Counted from the first letter of the stretch, positions 25,283 through 33,615 are shown. The stretch is DNA of 64,000 bases from RUG11462 sp045539315 (GCA_045539315.1 JAZQFC010000037.1:124001-188000), one strand, 5' to 3'. The notes: generated by a model from the sequence alone, not told the origin. Made by a program: numbers and translations.

Positions 25283-26560
25283 TTATTTTGTAACCATAAC
25301 TGCAATTCCATCAGGAATTGCCACTATTGATGCATCGCTTTTGTTTATTATCTCTTTAGCCTTTCTTATTGCTTCATCTAAAGAATGAGCAGGTATCATA
25401 TGCATATTTTCAACCATTTCATCAGGCATTTCTGAAACATAAATAACTTTTGAGCGAAGCAAAATCCTAACTAAAATCTGCGACTGCCATTGGTCTGGTT
25501 TAGTTTCTTCTCTGCCACGCGATAAAAACAACTGCATTGTTTTATTGATATCTTTTTCATCGGCTAACTGATGGTAAAAATGGTCGCCACCGGTACCATC
25601 GGTTGAACTAGCGAGCATTATAATTACGCCGCCTTGTTTTACAGTTGACTCTGCCGCGGTCATACCTTTAACTGCTTGATAAACATTTTGGTCAAGTGGA
25701 TAACCACCGTTTGTTGAAATAACAATATCGGCTTCTTTTGCTTTTGCGCCACAAAGTGTATTAAGAAAATCTGTACCGTTTTTGTGCGCTTTTTCAACAT
25801 CGCCTGCAACTGCATAAATAACTTTTTTCTCGGCATTCAAAACAACATTAACTATAAACGCTAAATTCGCCTGTTTTGCCGCCCAGAGCATATCTTTATG
25901 AATCGGATTATTCTCTAAAACACCTGTACGAGCATAATCGTTTGCAATAAACTCTGAACAATGGTTGCTAAGCACAGTTTTTCTACTGCAAACACCAGGT
26001 AACACGCTTTTTCTACCGCCTGAAAAACCTGCAAAGAAATGAGGCTCAATAAAGCCTTCTGCAACCAGCAAATCGGCGTTTACTGCGATAGAATTTACTT
26101 CGCATTTACCACCCGATGGCAATGTGCCGATATCTGTTAATTTATCAGTTTCAAGACAGTCGTGTATGTAAATATTTTCGTTTTTTACTATTTCCTCGCC
26201 AAATTTTGAAACCAATTCTTCTTTTGTAGTTTCTCTATGACAACCTGTTGCAATTAAAATTGTGATATTAGCATCAGGGTTTCCTTTTCTGATTTCTCTC
26301 AACATTATTGGCATAATCACTTTGCTAGGCACAGGGCGAGTATGGTCAGAAGCGATAATTACAACTTCCTGTTTGCCCTTTGAAAGTTCACTCAAACTTT
26401 CAGAGCCGATAGGATTTGCAACTGCATTTTCAACCAAGGTAATCTCATCGGCAGTTGGAGTATATTCTTCAACAGAAGAAGTAAGCACACCGATTAAATT
26501 TTCATCTTTAAAATCATATTCTAACATTTGTTTTCCATAAGGAAATGAAATTTTACTCAT
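25283..26560 (-). CDS. larA: Nickel-dependent lactate racemase (LarA)
   Basis: A 425-residue LarA-family enzyme that interconverts L- and D-lactate with a covalently bound nickel-pincer cofactor. Every residue known from Lactobacillus plantarum LarA is present at the same number. These are D72 and R75 (SDHTRP), H108 (GCHRET), H174 (EPHFFAGF), K184 that binds the cofactor (GGRKSV), H200 (SNHC), and Q295 and K298 (QAVKGM). LarA homologues can racemise other 2-hydroxy acids, but the adjacent lactate dehydrogenase favours lactate. The larB, larC and larE cofactor genes are not in the window. It begins 4 bp after the ECF gene stop. Confidence 0.92.
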   Translation of the reverse strand: MSKISFPYGKQMLEYDFKDENLIGVLTSSVEEYTPTADEITLVENAVANPIGSESLSELSKGKQEVVIIASDHTRPVPSKVIMPIMLREIRKGNPDANITILIATGCHRETTKEELVSKFGEEIVKNENIYIHDCLETDKLTDIGTLPSGGKCEVNSIAVNADLLVAEGFIEPHFFAGFSGGRKSVLPGVCSRKTVLSNHCSEFIANDYARTGVLENNPIHKDMLWAAKQANLAFIVNVVLNAEKKVIYAVAGDVEKAHKNGTDFLNTLCGAKAKEADIVISTNGGYPLDQNVYQAVKGMTAAESTVKQGGVIIMLASSTDGTGGDHFYHQLADEKDINKTMQLFLSRGREETKPDQWQSQILVRILLRSKVIYVSEMPDEMVENMHMIPAHSLDEAIRKAKEIINKSDASIVAIPDGIAVMVTK

Positions 26561-26564
26561 AATA

Positions 26565-27116
26565 TCACTCCTTTTCAGATTTTGGTCTAAATTTATTTAA
26601 AATCGCCATAATGCACGGTATAAGTATAAGTTGCAAAACAATACCCGGCAAAGCATCAACAAAACCACCCATTAAAAATGCATAAAAACCAAATTTTGAA
26701 CTACCAATACCAAGCAAAAGTGTTTTCACAACGCCCCAGACAACTCTACCTGAAATCATTGAAACTATCAAAGAAATATAAACTGTTTTAACGCTTTTTT
26801 GCTTAAATCTAGAATACAAAAGTCCAATTACCAAACCATAAGTTGCAAGTTCAAAAGCCATCCAAACAGCATTTGGATAAATAGGTGGCATACCAAAAGT
26901 TAATGCTCTGAAAATTGGTAAGATAAACCCTGTTATTGCCCCATATTTTGCACCGCAAATAAGACCGCAAAGCAAAATTGGAATATGCATTGGCAAAAGC
27001 GAATCGCCTATCTCTTTTACAGAAGCAGTAAACAATGGCAAAACAACACCGATGCTCAAAAACATCGCCGATAATATTAACTTTTTAAGACTGCTATTAA
27101 CATACAGTTTTTCCAT
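26565..27116 (-). CDS. ECF transporter S component
   Basis: A 183-residue membrane protein with about five to six hydrophobic segments, resembling substrate-binding S components of energy-coupling factor transporters. Typical are LLPMHIPILLCGLICGAKYGAITGF, RALTFGMPP and the AVWMAFELATYGLVIGLLY segment. No ATPase or EcfT gene is adjacent, so it would share a common ECF module encoded elsewhere. Its cargo cannot be read from the sequence. Because it is the first gene of a two-gene operon with larA, a precursor or metal for the nickel-pincer cofactor is a reasonable guess. Confidence 0.8.
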   Translation of the reverse strand: MEKLYVNSSLKKLILSAMFLSIGVVLPLFTASVKEIGDSLLPMHIPILLCGLICGAKYGAITGFILPIFRALTFGMPPIYPNAVWMAFELATYGLVIGLLYSRFKQKSVKTVYISLIVSMISGRVVWGVVKTLLLGIGSSKFGFYAFLMGGFVDALPGIVLQLILIPCIMAILNKFRPKSEKE

Positions 27117-27137
27117 AATATCACGCCCTTTTTAGAC

Positions 27138-27166
27138 AGTATAACACATATTAAAAACAAAAGCAA
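27138..27166 (-). promoter_or_regulatory. Promoter of the ECF-larA operon
   Basis: TTGCTT, 17-bp spacer ending TGT, TATACT on the minus strand, about 22 bp upstream of the ECF gene. The implied leader is too short for a riboswitch. Confidence 0.65.
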
Positions 27167-27171
27167 CAAAA

Positions 27172-27203
27172 CAAAAGCCTGTCTTAAAAAAGACAGGCTT
27201 TTG
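27172..27203 (-). terminator. Terminator after the DtxR-type regulator gene
   Basis: A 14-bp stem (CAAAAGCCTGTCTT and its complement) with a 4-nt loop; the U tract is partly in the stem. Confidence 0.82.
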
Positions 27204-27206
27204 AAA

Positions 27207-27569
27207 TTATTTTTGAATAAATTTTTTTATTGCGTCAAACGCTTCATCGCTGATAAAATGCTCTATTTTACAAGCGTCTTCCGTTGCAATGCTACTTTCA
27301 ACACCTAATTTTATAAGACACTCGGTTAAAATAGTATGTCTTTCATAAACTTTTTTGGCAATTTTCTCGCCTTTTTCCAAAAGGGTAATAAAGCCATCTT
27401 TATTCATCTCGATAAGACCTTTTTCACGAAGGTTTTTCATTGCAACTGAAACCGATGGTTTTGAAAAGCCTAGTTCATTGGCAATATCAATTGAACGAAC
27501 TTTACTGCCTTTTAAAGACAAAACATAAATTGTTTCTAAATAGTTTTCAGCAGATTCTAAAACTTTCAT
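27207..27569 (-). CDS. Short DtxR/MntR-family metal-dependent regulator
   Basis: A 120-residue winged-helix regulator. The DNA-binding half is SIDIANELGFSKPSVSVAMKNL. The metal-binding half keeps the His of the YERHTIL segment and the CKIEH motif, in which Cys, Glu and His match DtxR C102, E105 and H106 rather than the E99 of MntR. The N-terminal Met of DtxR is replaced by Asn in ENYLETIY, with the MntR-like Glu present. It lacks the SH3-like domain of DtxR/IdeR. Iron or manganese sensing is likely. It follows citrate synthase by 21 bp with its own GGAGG, so the two are co-transcribed. Confidence 0.88.
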   Translation of the reverse strand: MKVLESAENYLETIYVLSLKGSKVRSIDIANELGFSKPSVSVAMKNLREKGLIEMNKDGFITLLEKGEKIAKKVYERHTILTECLIKLGVESSIATEDACKIEHFISDEAFDAIKKFIQK

Positions 27570-27590
27570 TTGAAGTCCTCCTAATTAGCC

Positions 27591-28955
27591 TTATCTTTCA
27601 CTAAATGGAATATACTCTCTGCGCTCGCCCACTGCCTTGTAAGCAGGACGGATGATTTTACCGGCATTGATAAGTTCTTCCATTCTGTGAGCCGACCAAC
27701 CTGAAATTCTTGCAATAGCAAAAAGCGGTGTGAACAACTCTCTTGGAATACCAAGCATTTCATAAACAAAACCAGAATAAAAGTCAACATTTGCGCTAAC
27801 GCCTTTATACATTTTCTTGCTACCTGAAATAAGATTTGGCGCAATTGCAGCAACCGAATTATAAAGTTTAAACTCATCTTCTCTGTGTTTTTCTTTGGAC
27901 AAAGTTTCAACAAATTGTTTGAATACATTTGCTCTTGGGTCTGACTTTGAATAAACCGCGTGACCGATACCATAAACCAAGCCTGTTTTATCAAACGCTT
28001 CTTTATTAAGAATCTTTTGAATATAGCATTCAATCTCTTCCATGTCATTCCAATCGCGAACATTCTCTTTGATATTATCAAGCATACCACAAACTTTAAT
28101 GTTTGCACCGCCGTGTTTTGGACCTTTTAATGAGCCAAGCGCCGCAGAAATTGCCGCATAAGTATCAGTACCAGAAGATGTTACAACGTGGGTTGTAAAA
28201 CTTGAGTTGTTACCGCCGCCATGCTCTGCGTGTAAAATAAGCGCAATATCAAGAATTTTTGCTTCTAAATGAGTAAACTTTGAGTCAGGACGAAGCATAT
28301 GCAAAATATTCTCTGCAATTGAATAATCAGGGTTTGGGTCATGCATAAAGAAACTCTTATTGCCCTTGATATAATAATTATAAGCCTGATAACTATAAAC
28401 TGTAAGTTGCGGGAACATTGCAATAAGTTGCAAACATTGGCGCAAAACATTTGGCAAACTTGTATCATCAGGGTTGTGGTCATAAGAATAAAGAGTTAAA
28501 ACACTTCTTGCAAGCGAGTTCATCATATTTTCACTTGGTGCTTTCATAATAACATCTCTTGCAAATGATGTTGGCAAAGTAGCATAGCCATTGAGAATGT
28601 TTTTAAACTCGGCTAACTCTTTCTTGTTTGGCAACTGACCCATAAGCAAAAGATAAGTGATTTCTTCAAAACCAAATCTATCATCTTTTATAAGGTCGTT
28701 AACAATATCATAAATATTATAACCCCTATATATAAGTTCGCCATCGATAGGAACAACCTGACCGTTTACAAAATCTTTTGACTTAATCTCTGAAATCTCT
28801 GTAAGACCTGTAAGAACGCCATTACCATTTAAGTCACGAAGACCCCTGTTTACAGCGAATTTTTTATATAAATCTTTATCAATAATATTGTTGTTAACAC
28901 AAATTTCAGAAAGATTTGAAATCTCTGGAGTTATAATAGAATAATCTTTTTTCAC
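27591..28955 (-). CDS. Citrate synthase
   Basis: A 454-residue citrate synthase-family enzyme condensing acetyl-CoA and oxaloacetate. Active-site landmarks are the HAEHGGGNNSSF motif (catalytic His), SLKGPKHGGAN, the GIGHAVYSKSDPRA motif and the late Asp region NVDFYSGFVYEMLGIP. The chain is longer than the roughly 370-residue Bacillus type. A GTG start at 28955 is chosen because AGGAGG lies 7 nt upstream; in-frame ATGs further up fall inside the MarR gene. It probably supplies 2-oxoglutarate for glutamate synthesis. It lies between a MarR and a DtxR-type regulator in one operon. Confidence 0.93.
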   Translation of the reverse strand: MKKDYSIITPEISNLSEICVNNNIIDKDLYKKFAVNRGLRDLNGNGVLTGLTEISEIKSKDFVNGQVVPIDGELIYRGYNIYDIVNDLIKDDRFGFEEITYLLLMGQLPNKKELAEFKNILNGYATLPTSFARDVIMKAPSENMMNSLARSVLTLYSYDHNPDDTSLPNVLRQCLQLIAMFPQLTVYSYQAYNYYIKGNKSFFMHDPNPDYSIAENILHMLRPDSKFTHLEAKILDIALILHAEHGGGNNSSFTTHVVTSSGTDTYAAISAALGSLKGPKHGGANIKVCGMLDNIKENVRDWNDMEEIECYIQKILNKEAFDKTGLVYGIGHAVYSKSDPRANVFKQFVETLSKEKHREDEFKLYNSVAAIAPNLISGSKKMYKGVSANVDFYSGFVYEMLGIPRELFTPLFAIARISGWSAHRMEELINAGKIIRPAYKAVGERREYIPFSER

Positions 28956-28980
28956 TTCGACACCTCCTAATAAATGTCTG

Positions 28981-29460
28981 TTATCTATTTTCTTTAATTT
29001 CATCATCAAAGGCATTTAATATAAGTTCAGACAAATGCAAAAACTGAATAATGTTTTCTCTGCCAACTCTATCATAAACCTTTAAAATGAAATCGTGAAT
29101 AATTTTATCATTTTCTTGTTTTACTTCTACACCTTTTTCAGTTATGAAAACCAATGTGTTTCTTCTGTTTTCTTTTTCAACCTCTCTGGTGATAAGGCCT
29201 TTTTTCTCTAATGCGTTTAAAGTTTTTGTAATCGAAGGCGCAGTAATTTTAAGCCTTTTTGTTAAATTAGAAACTCTCACATAAGTATTTTCTTCTTTTT
29301 CAATGATTTTAGATAAAACTTTAAGCATAGTGTATTCACTTGAATTAATACCTTTATGAATAGGATTAAAACTCATTGAATGAAGTTTTTTAACTTTAGA
29401 AAGAATATCTATTTCTTCGTGTAACAAAACTATTCCCCCACTCGAATTATGTCGAAACAT
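28981..29460 (-). CDS. MarR-family transcriptional regulator
   Basis: A winged-helix MarR-type regulator of about 150-160 residues. The HTH is VSNLTKRLKITAPSITKTLNALEKKGLI, the wing is REVEKENRRNTLVFITEKG, and helical dimerisation ends flank them. The start is uncertain. The ATG at 29460 has no good ribosome site, while a TTG at 29427 has GGGGGA 6 nt upstream and is the likelier start. It is 25 bp upstream of citrate synthase, so it may control that gene and itself; a perfect palindrome and a 9-bp inverted repeat lie just upstream. Confidence 0.85.
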   Translation of the reverse strand: MFRHNSSGGIVLLHEEIDILSKVKKLHSMSFNPIHKGINSSEYTMLKVLSKIIEKEENTYVRVSNLTKRLKITAPSITKTLNALEKKGLITREVEKENRRNTLVFITEKGVEVKQENDKIIHDFILKVYDRVGRENIIQFLHLSELILNAFDDEIKENR

Positions 29461-29538
29461 TTAGCCTGGCTAATTATTAACCTTGTTTATATTACCATAC
29501 TAAACCAATTAAAATGTTAACAAATTGTGAACAAGGTT
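29461..29538. promoter_or_regulatory. Candidate operators upstream of the MarR/citrate synthase operon
   Basis: Two symmetric elements. One is TTAGCC-T-GGCTAA at 29461-29473. The other is a 9-bp inverted repeat, AACCTTGTT at 29479-29487 and AACAAGGTT at 29530-29538, whose arms are each next to TATAAA when read on the minus strand. They flank the region where the promoter should lie. Regulator binding is inferred. Confidence 0.45.
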
Positions 29539-29571
29539 TATACTTTACTTAAATTATACCCTTTTTAACGC

Positions 29572-29603
29572 AAAAACCACTCGTCAAAAAACGAGTGGTT
29601 TTT
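29572..29603 (-). terminator. Terminator of the cellobiose phosphorylase gene
   Basis: A 13-bp stem (AAAAACCACTCGT and its complement) with a 6-nt loop directly after the gene; symmetric A/T tracts. Confidence 0.85.
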
Positions 29604-29616
29604 AATTTCTTTGTTT

Positions 29617-32049
29617 TTAACCCATAATAACTTTTACTTCGCGAACTTTATTGCCAACAGGTTTGATAGCGCCGAATGGCACTTCTTCGCCATCAACAAT
29701 AAGTTTTGCAACACCTTTTTGCGCTTTTGCGCTGTTATCAACTGTGATATTGAAAGTGTCGCCTCTGAATTTACGAGTAACTGTAAATTCAGTAATATCA
29801 TCAGGAAGGCAAGGGTCAACTACAAGACCATCATAATCAGGTTTGATACCTAGAATAAATCTTGAAACATTATAGAAAGTCCAAGCCGCAGTACCTGTAA
29901 GCCATGAGTTTTTAGCCTCGCCATGATTTTTAGCATCTCTACCTGCAATCATTTGTGAGTAAACATAAGGCTCTGTTCTGTGAACTTCAGAAATATCCTC
30001 TAAATAAGCAGGGCAAGTTTTTCTATAAACTTCAAACGCTCTATTACCTCTGCCTACAACTGTTTCTGCAATTGAAACCCAAGGGTTATTATGACAGAAA
30101 ATACCGCCATTCTCTTTATATCCCGGTGGATATGAAGAAATCTCGCCAAGTTCAATATGATAACGTGTGTAAGATGGGCTATTAAGCACGATACCATATT
30201 TAGTATCAAGATATTTTTCAACAGACTCTAAAGCCTTTAATGCTCTGCCATCTTCAACACCGATACCTGCCATTACGCAGAAGCCTTGTGGCTCAATAAA
30301 GATTTTACCTTCATCACATTCTTTTGAACCGATTTTGTTGCTATAAGCGTCATAAGCACGAACAAACCATTCGCCGTCCCAACCTGCAGTGAGCACTGCT
30401 TCGGTCATTTCATCAATTGCTTTTTGAGCGGCTTTTGCTTCTTCAACAAGTCCTTTTTGTTCGCACATTCTAATATAATCAGGGCCAACTGCAACAAACA
30501 TACCTGCAATAAATACAGATTCAGCAACAGGACCTTCTGAAGGACCGAATGTTTGGAAACTCTCGCCTGGATTTTCAGAGAAACAGTTAAGATTCAAACA
30601 GTCATTCCAGTCTGCACGGCCGATAAGTGGCAATTTATGAGGACCAAGGTTATTTGTAACATGGTCGAATGAGCGTTTTAAGTGAACCAACAATGTATCT
30701 GCTTTTGACTCATCATTATCAAATGGCACCATCTCGTCAAGAATTGACCAGTCGCCTGTTTCTTTAATATATGCTGCAACACCAAAGATAAGCCAGAGTG
30801 GGTCATCATTAAAGCCACTACCGATATCGTTGTTACCCTTTTTAGTAAGAGGTTGATATTGGTGATAAGCAGAGCCATCTTCCATTTGAGTAGCGGCAAT
30901 ATCAAGAATTCTCTCACGAGCACGTTCAGGAATAAGATGAATAAATCCTAACAAGTCTTGTGAAGAATCTCTAAAGCCCATACCACGACCGATACCTGAT
31001 TCAAAATATGAAGCAGAACGAGACATATTAAATGTAACCATACATTGATATTGGTTCCAGATATTAACCATTCTATCAAGTTTTTCATCGCCTGAAACTA
31101 CTGAATATGTAGATAAAAGATTTGTCCAATATGCTTTGAGGTCTTCAAGCGCGCTATCAACTTGGTCATCTGTTTTGAATTTAGCAAGTAATTCATTAGC
31201 AGGTTTTTTGTTGATAACATCTTGCGCTTCCCATTTATCGTCCCTATCATTTTCACAATAGCCTAAAACGAAAATCAAAGATTTTGTTTCGCCTGGGTTT
31301 AATGTGATTTTCTTTGAATGAGAACCAATTGGTGACCAACCTGAAGCCACAGAATTTCTTGATTTATTTTCTAAAACTGCATCAGGACAGTCAAAACCAT
31401 TGTAAAGACCGATAAATGTTTCTCTATCAGTATCAAAACCGTCAATTTCCTCATTGCAAGAGAAAACTGCATAATGGTTTCTTCTTTCTCTATACTCGGT
31501 TTTATGATAAATTGTTGAACCAATTACCTCAACTTCACCTGTTGAGAAGTTTCTTTGGAAGTTAGTTGTATCATCATTAGCGTCCCAAAGACAAAATTCA
31601 ACAAATGAGTAAACTGTGAAATCTTTTTTTGTTTCAGTTTCATTAGTGAATTTAAGACGATAAATAGCCGCAGTAGTATCAAGCGGAACAAAAGTTGTTT
31701 GCTCGGCTTTAAGGCCATTTACTTTAGATGAAATAACTGAATAACCTAAACCATGGCGACATTCATAACTCTCATAATCTGCTTTGCAAGGTTTCCAACC
31801 TGGGTTGAACACTTTGCCGCCCTCATTGATGTAAAAATAAATACCACCATCATCAGTTGGCACATTATTGTATCTATAACGAGTAAGTCTTAACAAACGC
31901 GCATCTTTATAAAAACAGTAGCCTCCCGATGTATTAGAAATAAGGCCAAAGAAGTCTTTATTACCGAGATAGTTTATCCAAGGATATGGAGTTTTAGGCT
32001 CGGTGATGACATATTCTCTTGCCTTATCATCAAAATGTCCGAATTTCAT
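29617..32049 (-). CDS. Cellobiose phosphorylase (GH94)
   Basis: An 810-residue GH94 enzyme that phosphorolyses cellobiose to glucose 1-phosphate and glucose in the cytoplasm, saving one ATP. It has the characteristic N-terminus MKFGHFDDKAREYVITEP, WINYLGNKDFFGLISNTSGGY and RLTRYRYNNVP. The catalytic Asp lies in GRADWNDCLN (D483 of WND), and the late phosphate-binding region includes HNNPW and TGTAAW. The length matches characterised clostridial and ruminococcal cellobiose phosphorylases. Cellodextrin and chitobiose phosphorylases are the alternatives, but N-terminal identity is closest to the cellobiose type. Single-gene unit with its own promoter; no cellobiose transporter is adjacent. Confidence 0.95.
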   Translation of the reverse strand: MKFGHFDDKAREYVITEPKTPYPWINYLGNKDFFGLISNTSGGYCFYKDARLLRLTRYRYNNVPTDDGGIYFYINEGGKVFNPGWKPCKADYESYECRHGLGYSVISSKVNGLKAEQTTFVPLDTTAAIYRLKFTNETETKKDFTVYSFVEFCLWDANDDTTNFQRNFSTGEVEVIGSTIYHKTEYRERRNHYAVFSCNEEIDGFDTDRETFIGLYNGFDCPDAVLENKSRNSVASGWSPIGSHSKKITLNPGETKSLIFVLGYCENDRDDKWEAQDVINKKPANELLAKFKTDDQVDSALEDLKAYWTNLLSTYSVVSGDEKLDRMVNIWNQYQCMVTFNMSRSASYFESGIGRGMGFRDSSQDLLGFIHLIPERARERILDIAATQMEDGSAYHQYQPLTKKGNNDIGSGFNDDPLWLIFGVAAYIKETGDWSILDEMVPFDNDESKADTLLVHLKRSFDHVTNNLGPHKLPLIGRADWNDCLNLNCFSENPGESFQTFGPSEGPVAESVFIAGMFVAVGPDYIRMCEQKGLVEEAKAAQKAIDEMTEAVLTAGWDGEWFVRAYDAYSNKIGSKECDEGKIFIEPQGFCVMAGIGVEDGRALKALESVEKYLDTKYGIVLNSPSYTRYHIELGEISSYPPGYKENGGIFCHNNPWVSIAETVVGRGNRAFEVYRKTCPAYLEDISEVHRTEPYVYSQMIAGRDAKNHGEAKNSWLTGTAAWTFYNVSRFILGIKPDYDGLVVDPCLPDDITEFTVTRKFRGDTFNITVDNSAKAQKGVAKLIVDGEEVPFGAIKPVGNKVREVKVIMG

Positions 32050-32080
32050 TTTGTTGCCTCCTAAAATTTTATATAACTAT

Positions 32081-32109
32081 ATAATAAGATAAAATCGCAT
32101 TTTTTGCAA
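32081..32109 (-). promoter_or_regulatory. Promoter of cellobiose phosphorylase
   Basis: TTGCAA, 17-bp spacer, TATTAT on the minus strand, 32 bp upstream of the ATG. No LacI-type operator like that of the maltodextrin locus is seen here. Confidence 0.65.
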
Positions 32110-32248
32110 GTATTATTTTAATTAAACTGAATTTTTCTCGAATTTGCAATTTTTTGAATTGATTTTAGTCATTTTGCACAAAAACCAATGTCGATTTTTA
32201 TGAAAATATGCTAAATGGTAGAAAAATCAAAAAAATCACGATTTATTG

Positions 32249-32277
32249 TTGACATTGCATAAAAACGGGTGTATAAT
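32249..32277 (+). promoter_or_regulatory. Consensus promoter of the SCP2/H1-tail gene
   Basis: Perfect TTGACA, 17-bp spacer, perfect TATAAT, with the ATG 33 bp downstream of the -10 box. This is one of only two full-consensus 17-bp-spaced promoters noticed in the window, implying strong constitutive expression. Confidence 0.85.
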
Positions 32278-32310
32278 TTGGTCAAACGACACAAAAAGGT
32301 TGTGATTTTT

Positions 32311-32772
32311 ATGACATTTGAACAAAAATTTGATTCATTAAAAACTGCTTTCGATAAAGCGGACGTTAAAAAGTTTAATAGTGATTTCTTTGCAATCCAA
32401 CTCACAATGACTGATGAAGATTGCGGTGGTACTTTCTATATTGAATACAAAGATGGTAACTATTCAGTAGAGCCTTACAACTACTATGACAACACAGCAA
32501 CAGTTCTTGCTCCTGCAAGTACAATTGCTAAACTTTCTAAAGGTGTTGTTGCAAAAGATTTAATTGTTGATGGCGATGTTGAAGTTATCAAAACACTCGC
32601 TTCTGCTTTGAAACCAGTTAAAAAGGCTCCTGCTAAAAAGCCTGCTGCTAAAAAGGCAGAAACAAAAGTAGCTAAAGCACCTGCTAAAAAAGCAGAAACA
32701 GTTGCTAAAAAAGCTACAACTCCGGTTGCTAAAAAGACAACCGTTAAAAAAGATACTAAAGCAGCAAAATAA
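32311..32772 (+). CDS. SCP2-like domain protein with lysine/alanine-rich histone-H1-like tail
   Basis: A 153-residue protein of two unlike halves. Residues 1-100 resemble the SCP2 sterol-carrier fold: MTFEQKFDSLKTAF, a TFYIEYKDGNYSV strand pair, TVLAPASTIAKLSKG and LIVDGDVEVIKTLASAL. Residues 101-153 are a disordered tail of AKK/PAKK repeats with 19 Lys and 14 Ala in 53 residues, like histone H1 C-termini and bacterial H1-like proteins. The ATG at 32311 is required because the -10 box lies at 32272-32277. Strong promoter and terminator make it a monocistronic unit. DNA, RNA or membrane binding by the tail is inference. Confidence 0.8.
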   Translation: MTFEQKFDSLKTAFDKADVKKFNSDFFAIQLTMTDEDCGGTFYIEYKDGNYSVEPYNYYDNTATVLAPASTIAKLSKGVVAKDLIVDGDVEVIKTLASALKPVKKAPAKKPAAKKAETKVAKAPAKKAETVAKKATTPVAKKTTVKKDTKAAK

Positions 32773-32840
32773 CCTTTCTTTAGTATCTATATTAATTAGC
32801 TATTCCTCTTTTAAGTTTTTTCATTATATACTCCATTTCA

Positions 32841-32870
32841 GAAAAGCCGGCAGTTTTACTGTCGGCTTTT
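32841..32870 (+). terminator. Terminator of the SCP2/H1-tail gene
   Basis: A 12-bp stem (AAAAGCCGGCAG/CTGTCGGCTTTT, one G-U pair) with a 5-nt loop, about 70 bp after the stop codon. Confidence 0.8.
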
Positions 32871-32887
32871 CACTTTGTAAAAAACTA

Positions 32888-32919
32888 AAACCCCATTCGC
32901 AAAACAACGAATGGGGTTT
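32888..32919 (-). terminator. Terminator of the comFC-recD2 operon
   Basis: A 12-bp stem (AAACCCCATTCG and its complement) with an 8-nt loop that overlaps the comFC stop codon. It sits tail to tail with the plus-strand terminator just before it. Confidence 0.75.
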
Positions 32920-33613
32920 ATTCTGTTTTTGCAATAGTGGCGCAATATATTTTTGTTACGCCTTCAATACGAAGCACTTTTGCACATTCATTCAAAGTTG
33001 AACAACTGGTCATAATATCATCAACCAAAAGCACTCTTTGATACTCAATTGGAATAGGGCTTGTTTCATAAATTCCTTTAACATTTTGACGGCGTTGTTT
33101 AAAATTCAGAGTGTGTTGCGATTGCGCGCGTTTTACTTGGTGCAAAACATTATTCAAAACAGGCACTCTTAAGCGCTTTGATAATTCATTGCACAACAAT
33201 TCGCTTTGATTAAAACCTCGTTGCCTTTTTCTCGACTTATGAAGCGGCACAGGAATTATAGCATCAAACTGAACATTTTTATATCTTTTAGCAATTATAT
33301 CTGCAATATACTCTGCAAAAAATCTTGCAAGACGCAGATTTTTAATTCTTTTAAAAGAAATAATTGCATTTTTAAGCGGCGCTTGATATTTAAAAGGCGC
33401 TACGCTTCTAAAATAAAATTTTGGATACTTTTTGCACTCGCATTTTGATTTCAAACTGAAACACACTTTACAGCGCTCGCCCTTTTCAGTTTCTTTAAAA
33501 TTTTCAAAACACTCTTTGCAAAACAAATCGGTTGCAGGGATAACTCTTTTACAACAAGGGCATTTATTAGGAAATAGGCAATGTAAGATTTTAAGTTTTG
33601 TTGACTCTTTCAT
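32918..33613 (-). CDS. comFC: ComF family phosphoribosyltransferase-like protein
   Basis: A 231-residue ComFC-type protein needed in other bacteria for handling incoming single-stranded DNA in transformation. The N-terminus carries zinc-binding cysteines (CPCCKRVI, FCKECF, CKVCFSLKSKCECK). The C-terminal phosphoribosyltransferase domain has IIPVPLHKSRKRQRGFNQSELL and the PRPP loop VLLVDDIMTSCST. The length is normal. It begins 2 bp after recD2, so the pair links DNA uptake or repair proteins. No comFA is adjacent. Confidence 0.92.
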   Translation of the reverse strand: MKESTKLKILHCLFPNKCPCCKRVIPATDLFCKECFENFKETEKGERCKVCFSLKSKCECKKYPKFYFRSVAPFKYQAPLKNAIISFKRIKNLRLARFFAEYIADIIAKRYKNVQFDAIIPVPLHKSRKRQRGFNQSELLCNELSKRLRVPVLNNVLHQVKRAQSQHTLNFKQRRQNVKGIYETSPIPIEYQRVLLVDDIMTSCSTLNECAKVLRIEGVTKIYCATIAKTE

Positions 33614-33615
33614 TC

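Noticed and set aside
27581..28108. Open frame of 175 codons on the minus strand.
   Set aside because: It is an out-of-frame shadow inside the well-supported citrate synthase gene, with no domain logic.
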